From NCBI GenBank assembly GCA_049317265.1, contig JBMOIP010000014.1:1-64000 (forward strand): a stretch of DNA of 64,000 nt, written 5' to 3'. Position 1 is the first letter of the stretch, and each line of letters opens with the position of its first letter. Positions 32,303-42,900 of the stretch are shown piece after piece. A program made the position numbers and the translations under genes. This stretch comes from CAIVAT01 sp049317265 (lineage in GTDB: Bacteria > Bacteroidota > Bacteroidia > Bacteroidales > FEN-979). The notes beneath the pieces are model-generated. The model did not search any database. It was given only the letters and a program-made list of their open reading frames with translations, and was not told the DNA's origin.

Positions 32303-34702
32303 TCAATATGAAAGAGTAATTTCCCCATTGTCAAATGCAATTTCCACAAACCGCTCATTAACCGACTTCAGCTTTAATGGAAAGCCCTTAGTGGCTGACT
32401 GAACCATCATTACATCATCAAAGGAGTGAAGGATCAACCGGATGGTTGTAAACTTTGAAACGTAGTCCCCCTCCACTTTTGAAAACCTGATCTGCTTTTT
32501 TACTGGATCGAAGGTAATGGTTCTGCTGAAGTAGTGCCCTTTTTCAAAATCATAAGTGAGTCCGTCATCTTCATAATAACTGTAGGTATTTGGAGATTCT
32601 CCGTTATAGATATGAAGGTCAAGCGTTGGCGCTGGTTTTTGATCTGTATGCTGGATATCCGACTGCATCGGGATAATTCCGGAAGCCTTCACGAATACCG
32701 GCAAGTCATGGAGTGGGGCATCGACCGTTACTTCGGCATTGCCTTTATAATACGCTCCATTGCTTATCCGGTACCACCCGCCTGCCGGAAGGTAAACCTT
32801 TGCAGCATTCTGAGTACAGGAGACCGGGGCTACGAGCAGGTTATCGCCGAACATATATTCATTCTGATAGCCCCACCAATATACTTTCTCATCAAAAGTA
32901 TTGGCAATGGCAAGGCTCCTTGATACCGGCATTCCACTAACCATTGATTCATGAAATGCAGAATAGATATAGGGGAGAAGCCGGTAACGTTGAGCAATCA
33001 GCTCTTTTACAACAAGTTCTGTTTTTGTGCCAAATGACCACGGTTCCTTGCTCTTGGTATCCCATGCCGAATGATTCCTGAAGAATGGGGTGTAAACTCC
33101 CAGTGACATCCACCGGGTGAAGAGCTGATCGGATGGATTTCCCATGAAACCGCCAACATCAGGGCCTGTAAATGATACACCTGAAAGCCCCAGCCCTGTG
33201 ACCATTCGGGCAGAGAGCAGCATGTGTTCGTCGGTGGCGTCATTGTCACCGGTCCATACGGCTGAATATCGCTGAATACCCGCATATCCGGCACGGGTAA
33301 GGACGAATGGGCGTTTGCCATTCAATAGCGCCCTGGTCCCTTCATAGGTGGCTCGCGACATCTCCAGTCCGTAGATGTTATGAGCGGCAGTTATCGAACC
33401 TTTACGGCCATCAAAATCAAACTGGATAATGTTGGGGATGCTCTGGCCCCATGTGCTTGGTTCGTTCATGTCATTCCAGAACCCTTCAACACCGGGCTCT
33501 GTAAGCCGGGTAAATGAACCTCCCCACCATTTTCTGACGGTCTCCTTTGTGAAATCGGGAAAATGACACCTTCCCGGCCAAACGCTTCCGATGTAGTTGC
33601 GGCCATCGGGGTAGGTGGCGAAATAATTGTTTGCAACACCCTCATCGTAAGCAAAATATCCCTTTTCAACTTTAATACCCGGATCAACGATGGTGACAAG
33701 ATGAAACCCCATATTATTCAACTTCCCGATCATGGTTTTGGGTTGTGGAAACCGCTCTTTGTTCCAGGTGAAGATCTTGTATGAATCCATGTAGTCGATG
33801 TCAAGATACAAGACATCACAGGGGATTTGTTTATCCCGGAATTGTTGTGCTATGCTCATAAGCTGCGATTCGGGGGAGTAACTCCACCGGCACTGCTGGT
33901 AACCAAGGCTCCAGTAGGGAGGCATGCTCATACGCCCTGTCAGCCATGTGTAATCGCTGATAATTCCGGTGATGGTAGATGCCCCGAATAGGTAGTAGTT
34001 CATCTCTCCATCTGCGGCGGAGAAACTGCTAAACTCCTCATCCGTGGAAGCCCCGAAGTTGAATTTCGTGCGAAAGGTGTTATCAAGGAAGATACCATAT
34101 GTAGTTTTTCCGTGGACACCGATAAAGAATGGAATAGTCTGGTATAGCGGATCGTGGTTGATTGCATAAGCCGGCACATCGGAATTCCAGTTTTCATAGG
34201 AGTTTCCCCTTTTATCAAGGTTTCCTGTCTTTTCACCTAACCCCAGGAATTTCTCATCGGCAAACATCCTTTTGTAGCAGGTTACTTCGGTTCCCATCCA
34301 GGAGACAGGCAGCCCCGGCTGATCCTCTGAGATTACTTCTCCTTTTGCTGTTTTTATCACTATCCTCATCGGATTTTTAAATACCACAACCTGTAATGAA
34401 TCTGTCGATAGTGACGCAGAATCTCTTCCATTCGTTACAACATCCAATGATCCTGAAGGCTCCCTGATCACAGCATACGAAAAATCGGTTCCTTGTCCGG
34501 CCCTGCTTATTCTGACCCGCAAGATGGTGGGAGAGTATGCAGAGATTGCTGCCATTGCATTTTCACTCTTCAACAGAACAACATTATCCTTTTTTACAAT
34601 TGAGGTGACCTTCCCGGTAAACAATGGTAACCCGGGTTGACTGTAGGCCGCCAGGGTGGTTCCGAAAAATATCAGACAGGCAAGAGTTTTCAACAGCTTC
34701 AT
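32303..34702 (-). CDS. GH31 alpha-glucosidase, secreted
   Basis: A 799-residue protein with signal peptide (LLKTLACLIFFGTTLAAYSQ) and the GH31 core: nucleophile Asp411 in FWNDMNEPS, acid/base Asp486 in WTGDNDAT, and substrate motifs DIDYMDSYKIFTWN and GRCHFPDF. The N-terminal beta domain includes MNYYLFGAS and the C-terminus carries two beta-sandwich domains. It removes alpha-linked glucose (or xylose in some members) from the non-reducing end in the periplasm. A TAATTTTG element on the minus strand at 34720-34727 may be its promoter. It stands alone; no SusCD or regulator is adjacent. Confidence 0.93.
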   Translation of the reverse strand: MKLLKTLACLIFFGTTLAAYSQPGLPLFTGKVTSIVKKDNVVLLKSENAMAAISAYSPTILRVRISRAGQGTDFSYAVIREPSGSLDVVTNGRDSASLSTDSLQVVVFKNPMRIVIKTAKGEVISEDQPGLPVSWMGTEVTCYKRMFADEKFLGLGEKTGNLDKRGNSYENWNSDVPAYAINHDPLYQTIPFFIGVHGKTTYGIFLDNTFRTKFNFGASTDEEFSSFSAADGEMNYYLFGASTITGIISDYTWLTGRMSMPPYWSLGYQQCRWSYSPESQLMSIAQQFRDKQIPCDVLYLDIDYMDSYKIFTWNKERFPQPKTMIGKLNNMGFHLVTIVDPGIKVEKGYFAYDEGVANNYFATYPDGRNYIGSVWPGRCHFPDFTKETVRKWWGGSFTRLTEPGVEGFWNDMNEPSTWGQSIPNIIQFDFDGRKGSITAAHNIYGLEMSRATYEGTRALLNGKRPFVLTRAGYAGIQRYSAVWTGDNDATDEHMLLSARMVTGLGLSGVSFTGPDVGGFMGNPSDQLFTRWMSLGVYTPFFRNHSAWDTKSKEPWSFGTKTELVVKELIAQRYRLLPYIYSAFHESMVSGMPVSRSLAIANTFDEKVYWWGYQNEYMFGDNLLVAPVSCTQNAAKVYLPAGGWYRISNGAYYKGNAEVTVDAPLHDLPVFVKASGIIPMQSDIQHTDQKPAPTLDLHIYNGESPNTYSYYEDDGLTYDFEKGHYFSRTITFDPVKKQIRFSKVEGDYVSKFTTIRLILHSFDDVMMVQSATKGFPLKLKSVNERFVEIAFDNGEITLSY

Positions 34703-34839
34703 GGAGTGGAATTTTATTTCAAAATTATGAAATCATCCCAATGTTCCGTTGTAAAAAGTTTACAATCTGAGCAACCATTGTCAGTCATTGAAGCCGAATT
34801 GTCAGAATTATCCTATATTTATAAAAAATTTCACAGCGC

Positions 34840-35913
34840 ATGGCAGATTCAGGGAGTCCGTTCAACGATTCTGGAAACATCACTAAAACACTTGAAGTAA
34901 TTATAAAGGTAGGGCTTGTTTTAGGCTTGATTATTTGGTGTTTCCTGATATTGAAACCATTTTTAATGGTCACGCTATGGGGGGTGATCATCGCCATTGC
35001 CGTCTACCCGATCTACCACAAACTTGAGGTTATATTAGGTAACAGGGGGAAACTTGCCTCTGTGGTGATTACTTTGCTAATGTTAATGATACTCCTGCTT
35101 CCTATCATATTGTTTGGCAGTTCGTTGGTTGATGCCGTTGGATATGTGAAGGATGCATTCATTCAGGGTAAAGGGCTAATACCGCCGCCAACGGAGGATA
35201 TTAAAACCTGGCCGGTGATCGGAGCACCTTTGTTTGATCTGTGGCAGCATGCATCTCAGAACCTTGCTGAAGTTGCCATTGAATATAAGGAGCAGCTCAT
35301 GACAGGACTATCCTGGTTTCTTGCCATGTTATCCAATGCCGGCCTTAGTGTACTGATGTTCTTTGCATCGGTTATCATTGCGGGATTTTTCCTGGTTTTT
35401 TCCGACTCAGGCGCTGTTGCTACCAGGAGAATCGCGGTAAGGCTTATGGGTGAGAGGGGAAGTGAGACTGTTTCGAATGCCGAAGTGACTGTTCGCAATG
35501 TCGCCAGGGGAATACTCGGAGTTGCCTTTATCCAGGCATTCCTTGCCGGGATCGGTTTTTTGGTGGCAGGAATTCCCGGAGCCGGGTTGTGGGCCCTCAT
35601 CGGTTTTGTGCTGGCGATCGTTCAGATCGGGGTTGGACCGGTGATCATTGGAGTTCTGATCTATGCCTTCCTGAAACTAAGCATGCTCGCAGCGATTCTT
35701 TTAACTGCGTGGTGCCTCCCACTATTGGTAATTGACAATGTTCTTAAACCAATGATGCTGGGTCGCGGAGCCCCAGTGCCTATGCTGGTGATCTTCCTGG
35801 GAGCCATCGGAGGGTTTATCAGTTTTGGCATCATCGGGCTTTTCGTCGGAGCTGTGGTACTGTCAATGGGATATAATCTCTTTCTGCTCTGGCTGGAAAG
35901 CGATAACGGTTAA
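34840..35913 (+). CDS. AI-2E family transporter
   Basis: A 357-residue membrane protein of the PF01594 (AI-2E/PerM) family with about eight helices. It has a pair of N-terminal helices, a central polar region (GKGLIPPPTEDIKTWPVIGAPLFDLW), then ARGILGVAFIQAFLAGIGF and the conserved VIDNVLKPMMLGRGAPVPMLVIFLGAIGG block. Members have been linked to AI-2 export or cation antiport; substrate unknown. It ends 12 bp before the kinase gene. Confidence 0.9.
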   Translation: MADSGSPFNDSGNITKTLEVIIKVGLVLGLIIWCFLILKPFLMVTLWGVIIAIAVYPIYHKLEVILGNRGKLASVVITLLMLMILLLPIILFGSSLVDAVGYVKDAFIQGKGLIPPPTEDIKTWPVIGAPLFDLWQHASQNLAEVAIEYKEQLMTGLSWFLAMLSNAGLSVLMFFASVIIAGFFLVFSDSGAVATRRIAVRLMGERGSETVSNAEVTVRNVARGILGVAFIQAFLAGIGFLVAGIPGAGLWALIGFVLAIVQIGVGPVIIGVLIYAFLKLSMLAAILLTAWCLPLLVIDNVLKPMMLGRGAPVPMLVIFLGAIGGFISFGIIGLFVGAVVLSMGYNLFLLWLESDNG

Positions 35914-35925
35914 CCAGGCAGCGTC

Positions 35926-38900
35926 ATGAAGTACTTTTCTGCGTTTTACATCCTTGTAAGTCTGTTTATTCTGAAGTGCACTTTTGCACAACATCCGGGA
36001 TCAAGGCTCTATACCGTAACAGATGGCCTGGTGCAATCTGAAGTGACCACCATTCACCAGGATGACAAGGGTTTCCTGTGGGTTGGCACCAAAAACGGGA
36101 TAAGCCGGTTCGATGGCAATTCCTTTCAAACCATCCGGGATAGCTCAGGGATATCTGAATCATGGATCAATCAGATCCGTAATATCAACGACAGTGCGGT
36201 CTTGATTCTGACCCAGAAAGGATGTTTGCTTTTTACATACAGGGCAAAAAGCACCACCATGATCGGTTATCCCTATGAAGGTGATTATGTAGCCATTTGG
36301 ATCAAGGATGGGATAGGCTTTTTTATTACAAAAACAGCAACTTCATATACCCATTATCAGGTTGATCAATCGGGTTTAAAACAGATTGAGAGTCCGATAC
36401 TCTCGAAGATTAAAGATCTTTTTCTTGAGAACGGATGGATCGACCTCAACTATTCTCCATTGGACGGCAACTTCTATTTCAGAAACAGAGAGAATAAACT
36501 AGCATGTTTGCGTGGAAATAACATTATTACGCTCAAGGTCAACTCATTCAAGTCCATCTATACAGGGCAGGACGAGCGGATCTATTTTGTGACCCCGGGG
36601 CTTGCCCTCGACCAGTCCCGGTTAAATACAACCATACAGAAATGGACGAATCTCAATGGCATGAAAGAATCTGCCAGGCTCTATTGTATTGCAGATACCA
36701 CCATTAATCTTGTTGTTGATTTTGGGATGAATCAGGAAATTCTTGATAACCAGTTTTCCATCACCAATAAGGACACTTTCCTTCTCACTTCTTACAACCT
36801 GCCATTGCTCAGGCAGTTTTTGAATGGCAGATTGTCGGAATATAAATTGCCGTTTCCGGCTGGGACCTCAATCCTGCAGGACAGGGAACAAAATGTTTGG
36901 TTGGGTTCTCCCATGGGACTTTTGAGAATTCACCCGCTTGGTTTTACCAGCTTCAATGAAACAGACGGACTTCACAAGAACACACAGGTCGTTATTGAAG
37001 ACAGGCATCATAATCTCATTGTGGGAGGATATGAAAAAGGAGTTCAGAAAATTGAAAATTGTAAGATAACTACTGTACCCAAACCAACGACCTTTGGATC
37101 ACAGTTAAATTGGTATGTCTACCCCGGAGCCGGGAAAGACAGGGAAGGGAATGTTTTTATCAGCGTCAATCCTTACTGCCTGATGACTTGGGATGGGGCT
37201 ATGCTCCACCAGATTAAAGGGCTGCCAGTTTCGGCCTCCTTTAGCTTTTGTGAAGATACAGGCTCAGGGATAAGGTATTGCGGGTCAGATTATGGTCTCC
37301 TGAAGTTGCAACCGTCAGTACCTGGTTACAATCTTATCAATGTTACCCCTGGCAATAAACGAAACAAGGTGGTTTCGATGCTGATGGATAACCAGGGCAG
37401 ATTATTGCTGGGAGGTTTCAAAGGGCTGTCATTCCTTGAAGGTGATAAGGTGACTCATCTTCCCGACAAAGAGTTTGGGTATAACCAGGGGGCAAACACC
37501 ATGGTGAAGGATCACCGTGGAAATATCTGGATCGGGAATTCAGAGGGGCTATGGATCTTTGACATGAAACGATTCCGCAAAATTCCAAATCCATGGTTTA
37601 ACGACCTGGTGGTGAGTTTGTGCACGATTGATTCAACGAAACTGTTTATCGGGGGCCTGCATGGAATCGGATTTCTGGACCTGGCCGGCTTCTATGCCAG
37701 GGATACTGCCATTATACGGTATTTCAATTCCGACAATGGGTTTACCGGGAATGAATGTCAGCAGAATGCCGTTTGTTACGATAGCCACGGATTTCTATGG
37801 GTGGCTACTACCGATAACCTTCAGCGGATAGATCCCCGGATGTTACCACCTGTTTTACCCGGTCCGGTGGTATATATTGAAAGGGTGTGTCTTGTGGATG
37901 ATGCGATGAAACTGGTTCCCCTGGTAAACTCCTCTGTTTCGGACGGGCAGCTTGAGTTGCGCCATGATGAACATAACATCCGGTTTGATTTCACTGCGCC
38001 GGTCTTTCGCGGTTCCGGATTTGTCAGGTTCCGGTATCGTCTTGAGGGTCAGGATAAAGAGTGGTCGCAGCCCACCTCCGAGCGGTATGCCGCATATACC
38101 AATCTTGCACCCGGACGATACACTTTTCAGGTCATGGCATGCAATGATACCGGGGAATGGTCAGTTAAACCTGCATGTTTTCATATTTTTATCATACCTG
38201 CATTCTGGCAGACATGGTGGTTCTGGAGCCTGCTTGTGATCCTGCTAGCCGCTTTCTTTTTCTGGTTAGGCTACCTTGTCATGAACAGAAGGAAGATTTC
38301 AATGCAGGAAAAACTTGAATCGGGAAAGAAGATCGCCGAACTGCAGCTGATTGCCATCCGCAACCAGATCGATCCGCATTTCACCTTCAATGCGATGAAT
38401 TCCATTGCATCGGTTATTCTCAAAGAGGAGAAAGAGAAAGCATATACTTTCTTTGTCAAGCTCTCCAACATGATCAGGCAGGTGCTTACCTCGGGGGATA
38501 AAATTACCAGGACACTGGCTGAAGAGCTGGTGTTTGTTCAGAACTACCTTGAAATAGAAAAGCTACGGTTTCGGGATTCATTCCAATTCCGGATCGATAT
38601 CATTCAGCCGGTAAACCTCGATCAGGAGGTACCCAAGATGGTTATACAGACCTATGCGGAGAATGCGTTGAAACATGGATTGCTAAATAAAAAGGACGGA
38701 GACGGGGAACTGGTGATCACCATCGGTGAAGCTGACAACAAATTGCACATTGAGATCGAAGACAATGGTATTGGCCGTGAGAAGGCAAGGGAAATTGGTC
38801 AGAAGTCAACTGGCAAAGGCATGATGATCCTCAATTTTTATTATGATTTCTTTGACAGGTACAATGATCAAAAAATCATACATGCAGTAACTGATCTCAT

Positions 38901-38985
38901 TACTGAAAACAACGAACCTGCAGGAACGAATGTAACCATCATCATTCCTGCAGGGTTCCATTACAACATGACAGGCCATGAATAA
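35926..38985 (+). CDS. LytS-type sensor histidine kinase with periplasmic propeller
   Basis: A 1,019-residue membrane kinase with a signal peptide (MKYFSAFYILVSLFILKCTFAQ), a large Reg_prop propeller (VTTIHQDDKGFLWVGTKNGISRFDG and later repeats) to about residue 640, a YXYXY domain (VRFRYRLEGQDKEW...YTFQVMACNDTGEW, about 690-755), one transmembrane helix at about 763-787, and a cytoplasmic His_kinase domain with phospho-acceptor His818 in RNQIDPHFTFNAMNSI. An HATPase follows (QTYAENALKHGLL, DNGIG, GKGMMI). It overlaps the response regulator gene by 8 bp, so the two form a two-component system. The signal sensed by the propeller is unknown. Confidence 0.93.
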   Translation: MKYFSAFYILVSLFILKCTFAQHPGSRLYTVTDGLVQSEVTTIHQDDKGFLWVGTKNGISRFDGNSFQTIRDSSGISESWINQIRNINDSAVLILTQKGCLLFTYRAKSTTMIGYPYEGDYVAIWIKDGIGFFITKTATSYTHYQVDQSGLKQIESPILSKIKDLFLENGWIDLNYSPLDGNFYFRNRENKLACLRGNNIITLKVNSFKSIYTGQDERIYFVTPGLALDQSRLNTTIQKWTNLNGMKESARLYCIADTTINLVVDFGMNQEILDNQFSITNKDTFLLTSYNLPLLRQFLNGRLSEYKLPFPAGTSILQDREQNVWLGSPMGLLRIHPLGFTSFNETDGLHKNTQVVIEDRHHNLIVGGYEKGVQKIENCKITTVPKPTTFGSQLNWYVYPGAGKDREGNVFISVNPYCLMTWDGAMLHQIKGLPVSASFSFCEDTGSGIRYCGSDYGLLKLQPSVPGYNLINVTPGNKRNKVVSMLMDNQGRLLLGGFKGLSFLEGDKVTHLPDKEFGYNQGANTMVKDHRGNIWIGNSEGLWIFDMKRFRKIPNPWFNDLVVSLCTIDSTKLFIGGLHGIGFLDLAGFYARDTAIIRYFNSDNGFTGNECQQNAVCYDSHGFLWVATTDNLQRIDPRMLPPVLPGPVVYIERVCLVDDAMKLVPLVNSSVSDGQLELRHDEHNIRFDFTAPVFRGSGFVRFRYRLEGQDKEWSQPTSERYAAYTNLAPGRYTFQVMACNDTGEWSVKPACFHIFIIPAFWQTWWFWSLLVILLAAFFFWLGYLVMNRRKISMQEKLESGKKIAELQLIAIRNQIDPHFTFNAMNSIASVILKEEKEKAYTFFVKLSNMIRQVLTSGDKITRTLAEELVFVQNYLEIEKLRFRDSFQFRIDIIQPVNLDQEVPKMVIQTYAENALKHGLLNKKDGDGELVITIGEADNKLHIEIEDNGIGREKAREIGQKSTGKGMMILNFYYDFFDRYNDQKIIHAVTDLITENNEPAGTNVTIIIPAGFHYNMTGHE

Positions 38986-39721
38986 ACCTGCATTGATTCG
39001 CACCATTCTCATCGACGACGAGGCAGAGGCCAGGGACGTACTCGCCATTCTGCTGCGCAATCACCCTGGTATTGAGATCATTGCAACAGCGGCAGATGCT
39101 GATTCCGGGCGTTTGCTCATTCAACAGCATCTTCCCGATCTCGTTTTCCTTGACATCCAGATGCCGCGAAAATCGGGGTTTGATCTTGTTTCCGAATTGC
39201 GAAGTCTCGATCTCAATCCCGCCATCATTTTTGTCACAGCCTACGACGAATATGCGATCCGGGCGTTTAAAGTGGCAGCCTTCGATTACATACTAAAACC
39301 GGTTGACCCGAGGGCCCTGGCAGATACATTAAGGCGGTTTTCGGCTCAACGGGTTGCCAGTGATTTCAGCCAGAAGGTAGATCACCTCCTGCACCACCTG
39401 CACCATGACGACCGGATCAGGCTTAATACCAGGGCAGGGTTCCTGCTTATTGACCCGATGGAGATCCTCCATGCCAAAGCAGATGGAAATTACACAGTTA
39501 TTACGTTCACCAATGGGCTGGCAGAGATAGTCACAATAAATCTTGGCAGTCTGATGGAGTTGCTTCCTGCAGGTCATTTTTACCGGGTGTCAAGGTCTGC
39601 CGCCATTAACCGCTCCTTCCTTTTTCGTGTCGACCGGAAAAAGAGGCTTTGTGAATTGCGGAAGGATGGTTTAACAACGCAACTCCAGGTTTCTGCCGAT
39701 TTTATCAAAGGGCTTTATTAG
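38978..39721 (+). CDS. LytTR-family response regulator
   Basis: A 247-residue protein: receiver domain with acidic pocket DDE (13-15), phospho-acceptor Asp59 in LVFLDIQMP, Thr/Lys switch residues (FVTAYDEYAIRAF, YILKPVDP), and a LytTR DNA-binding domain from about residue 140 (LLIDPMEILHAKADGNYTVITF...FYRVSRSAAINRSFL). Target genes are not shown by the sequence. The gene starts 8 bp inside the kinase reading frame, so translational coupling is likely. Confidence 0.93.
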   Translation: MNKPALIRTILIDDEAEARDVLAILLRNHPGIEIIATAADADSGRLLIQQHLPDLVFLDIQMPRKSGFDLVSELRSLDLNPAIIFVTAYDEYAIRAFKVAAFDYILKPVDPRALADTLRRFSAQRVASDFSQKVDHLLHHLHHDDRIRLNTRAGFLLIDPMEILHAKADGNYTVITFTNGLAEIVTINLGSLMELLPAGHFYRVSRSAAINRSFLFRVDRKKRLCELRKDGLTTQLQVSADFIKGLY

Positions 39722-39937
39722 GTTAACCGAAGCCGTTAAGCCAGGCGTTGCCCTCCCGGGTGGAACGTCTTTCATGTACTATTCGTCCCTGTTCATACAG
39801 ATAACAATAAGGTTTATACAATAACCTCCGGATATGTTGTGTAGATGAATGGTTTTATTTAGTATTGCCGCAGGTTAGGTTTATCGACCAGTTACCTGAC
39901 AGGAACCGAAAAATCCTTCTACATTAATAACAATCAT

Positions 39938-42900
39938 ATGAAAATGCAAAAGAGTATTTTGCTGATAATAGGAATATTTCTGGCAGCAATGAATTATCTC
40001 CAGGCCCAAATAGATTATTCAGCTCTGTCAATAGTTACAACAGGTCTGAATGTGCCGGCGCAAATTGTTTTTGACACAGCAGGAAACCTTTTTGTGGCAA
40101 ATCACAGCTATGCAAGCTATTCGGGCCCTTATACCAACACAGTAGCGAAGATTGATGCGGCAGGGAATAAGTCTGTGTTTGTGAGTGGCTATATGTGGCC
40201 TTCAGGTATTGCCATCGATAAACAGCAGAACCTCTATTTTACACAGAATAATGCTTCTTCCAATATAACAAAGGTAACACCTTCAGGATCTGCCTCGAAT
40301 TTTGCGTCTCTGCCGCATATGCCGGGGCCTGTTACCCTTTATGACAACAGTGTGGCTTCCGCCTTTGCCATCTATACCGTTTCGCATTGGGGAATGACCG
40401 GGATCGTTAAAACTGTTGTCAACGGGACATTCTCGGTTTTTGATCCGGGATCCTTTCAGGGATGCGAGGTCTCGGCGGACGGGCAGTATTTGTATGCCAT
40501 AACAGGCGCTGCTGCCAACCTCCTGGTAAGATTCAATATATCAGCAGGGACAGTTGAAAACTGGGTTACCATTGTTCAGAATTTTAACGGATGGGCAGGT
40601 ACCATCGGCCCTGATAATAAGCCATACTTTGTGGCACAATCAATCATTGACAATACTAAAAGAGCGCTATTCAGGGTGAACGGATACAACGATGTAACGG
40701 AGGTCGTTAATAATATACCCACTGCCAGTGATTTCGGTGATATCGTTTTCAAGAAAAACGGGAATTCCTATGATCTCTATGTCTCACAGGTTCTCGATGG
40801 AAACCGGATGGATCCTGCTTCCAACAGGATCATCAAATATCAGAATGTTATAACGGTTCCTGCACCGGTAAGCATAACCATTACCGCCTCTGCGAATAAT
40901 GTATGCTCAGGTTCATTGGTTACATTTACGGCTGCCCCTGTGAATGGCGGTACAGCTCCCCAGTACCAGTGGAAAGTGAACGGTATCAATTCCGGAACGA
41001 ACAATCCTGTATTCATACATTCCCCGGCGAACAATGATGCAGTTACCTGTATCCTTACATCTAATGCCCCGGGCGCAACAGGTAATCCTGCAACCAGCAA
41101 TGTCATCCAGATGGCAGTGGTCCCACTGGTTCCTGTTTCCGTTTCCATCACGGCATCGGCAAACCCGGTTTGCCAGGGCGATACGGTTCAATACACGGCT
41201 CATATGGTGAATGCAGGTTCCAATGCTGCGCTGCAATGGTATGTAAATGGTGTCCCTGTTTATGGTAACAACATCATCAACGGACTGGTCGCTCATTATC
41301 CATTCAACGGAACACTGGCTGATGCCACCGGGAACAGTCAGAATGCCGTGCAATATGGTAATGTTTCATGGACTACCGACCGTTTCGGAAACCCCAACAG
41401 CGCTTATTATATAGGAGGAAACCCAAGTGGCAGCGATTATCTTACCGTTGCCAATAGCAGTGCACTGGCAATTCAAAACCCGTTCAGCATCTCCGTATGG
41501 ATAAACAAGGAGGTTCACGGGGGGTGGATTCTTAACAAGGGGAGGGATATTATCAACGGGTATGGTATTTATGATGCAGGGGGAAATGCACAAGTAGTTT
41601 ATGCAGGCAATAACGGGGCCTACGTGACAAATACCACAGTTTCCCTGAATCAATGGCACCTGTATACCTGTGTTTTTAAGGGTGATTCCGCGAGTTTTTA
41701 TCTTGACGGCACACTGGCGGATAAGCGACTCATGGCAAACAACAGTTACATATCAACAAGTACTGATTATCCGCTAGCCATTGGCAGGCACTTCACCTAC
41801 TGCTGCTATAATCCATCTCCTTCCTACTGGTCTTATCCTTTTAAAGGAAAAGTTGATGATGTGAGACTTTATAACCGTTCATTGAGCGCATCTGAAGTTT
41901 GGCAGCTTTATACAGGATTCGACTCAACATTTTCTTATGTTCCGCAGAATGGTGATGTGGTAACATGCGTACTCACTGCTACAGGAACCTGCCTTTCAAA
42001 TAACCCGGATACATCGAATGCAGTCACCATGGCGGTTTCCCAGCATCCGGTTCCCAGTCTCACCGGCCCTGGCACAATTTGCCTGGGCGCAACCAATGTC
42101 GTTTACAATACGGAACCAGGGATGACCTCTTATGTATGGACAGTTAGCGCCGGAGGAACCATCACCTCCGGAGCAGGCACCAACACCATCAATGTCGCAT
42201 GGAACATCCTTGGCACACAAACCGTGGGTGTGAGTTATATCAATTCGCTGGGTTGCGCGGCAGCCGCACCTGCAGTGTTGACGGTTATGGTTAATCCTAT
42301 GCCCGCACCCGTCATCTCGGGTAGTCCAGCCATGTGTGTTGCCTCCGGATACTATGACTACACAACACAGCCGGGGATGTCGAGTTATACCTGGAGCATC
42401 TCTCCCGGAGGTACGATCCTCTTCGGAGGTGGCACCAACCAGGTCATTGTAACCTGGGATGTTCCCGGTTCTCAGTGGGTTAAAGTAAATTATATGAACT
42501 CCAGCGGTTGTACTGCATCCGTTCCAACCCAATTTAACATCTCAGTAAACCCCCTGCCAGGCGCAGCCGGAACAGTTATGGGGTACGTTTCGGTTTGTGC
42601 CGGCGCCCAGGGGGTGAATTATTCAACCGCCGGGATCACAGATGCGGTCACTTATGTCTGGAGCCTTCCATCTGGTGCAACCATCGTTTCCGGTGCTGGC
42701 ACTAACAGCATCCTGGTTGATTTCGGCGCTGCCGCCCAGCCGGGAGACATCACGGTTTATGGGAATAACCTTTGTGGTAACGGTACACCTTCACAACCTT
42801 TCCATGTCAATGTTGCGCCATTGCCGGGAAATGCAGGAACGCCGACAGGGGAGGAGGTTGTTTGCCAGGGCGACACTGGTGTGATTTACTATGTTTCGCC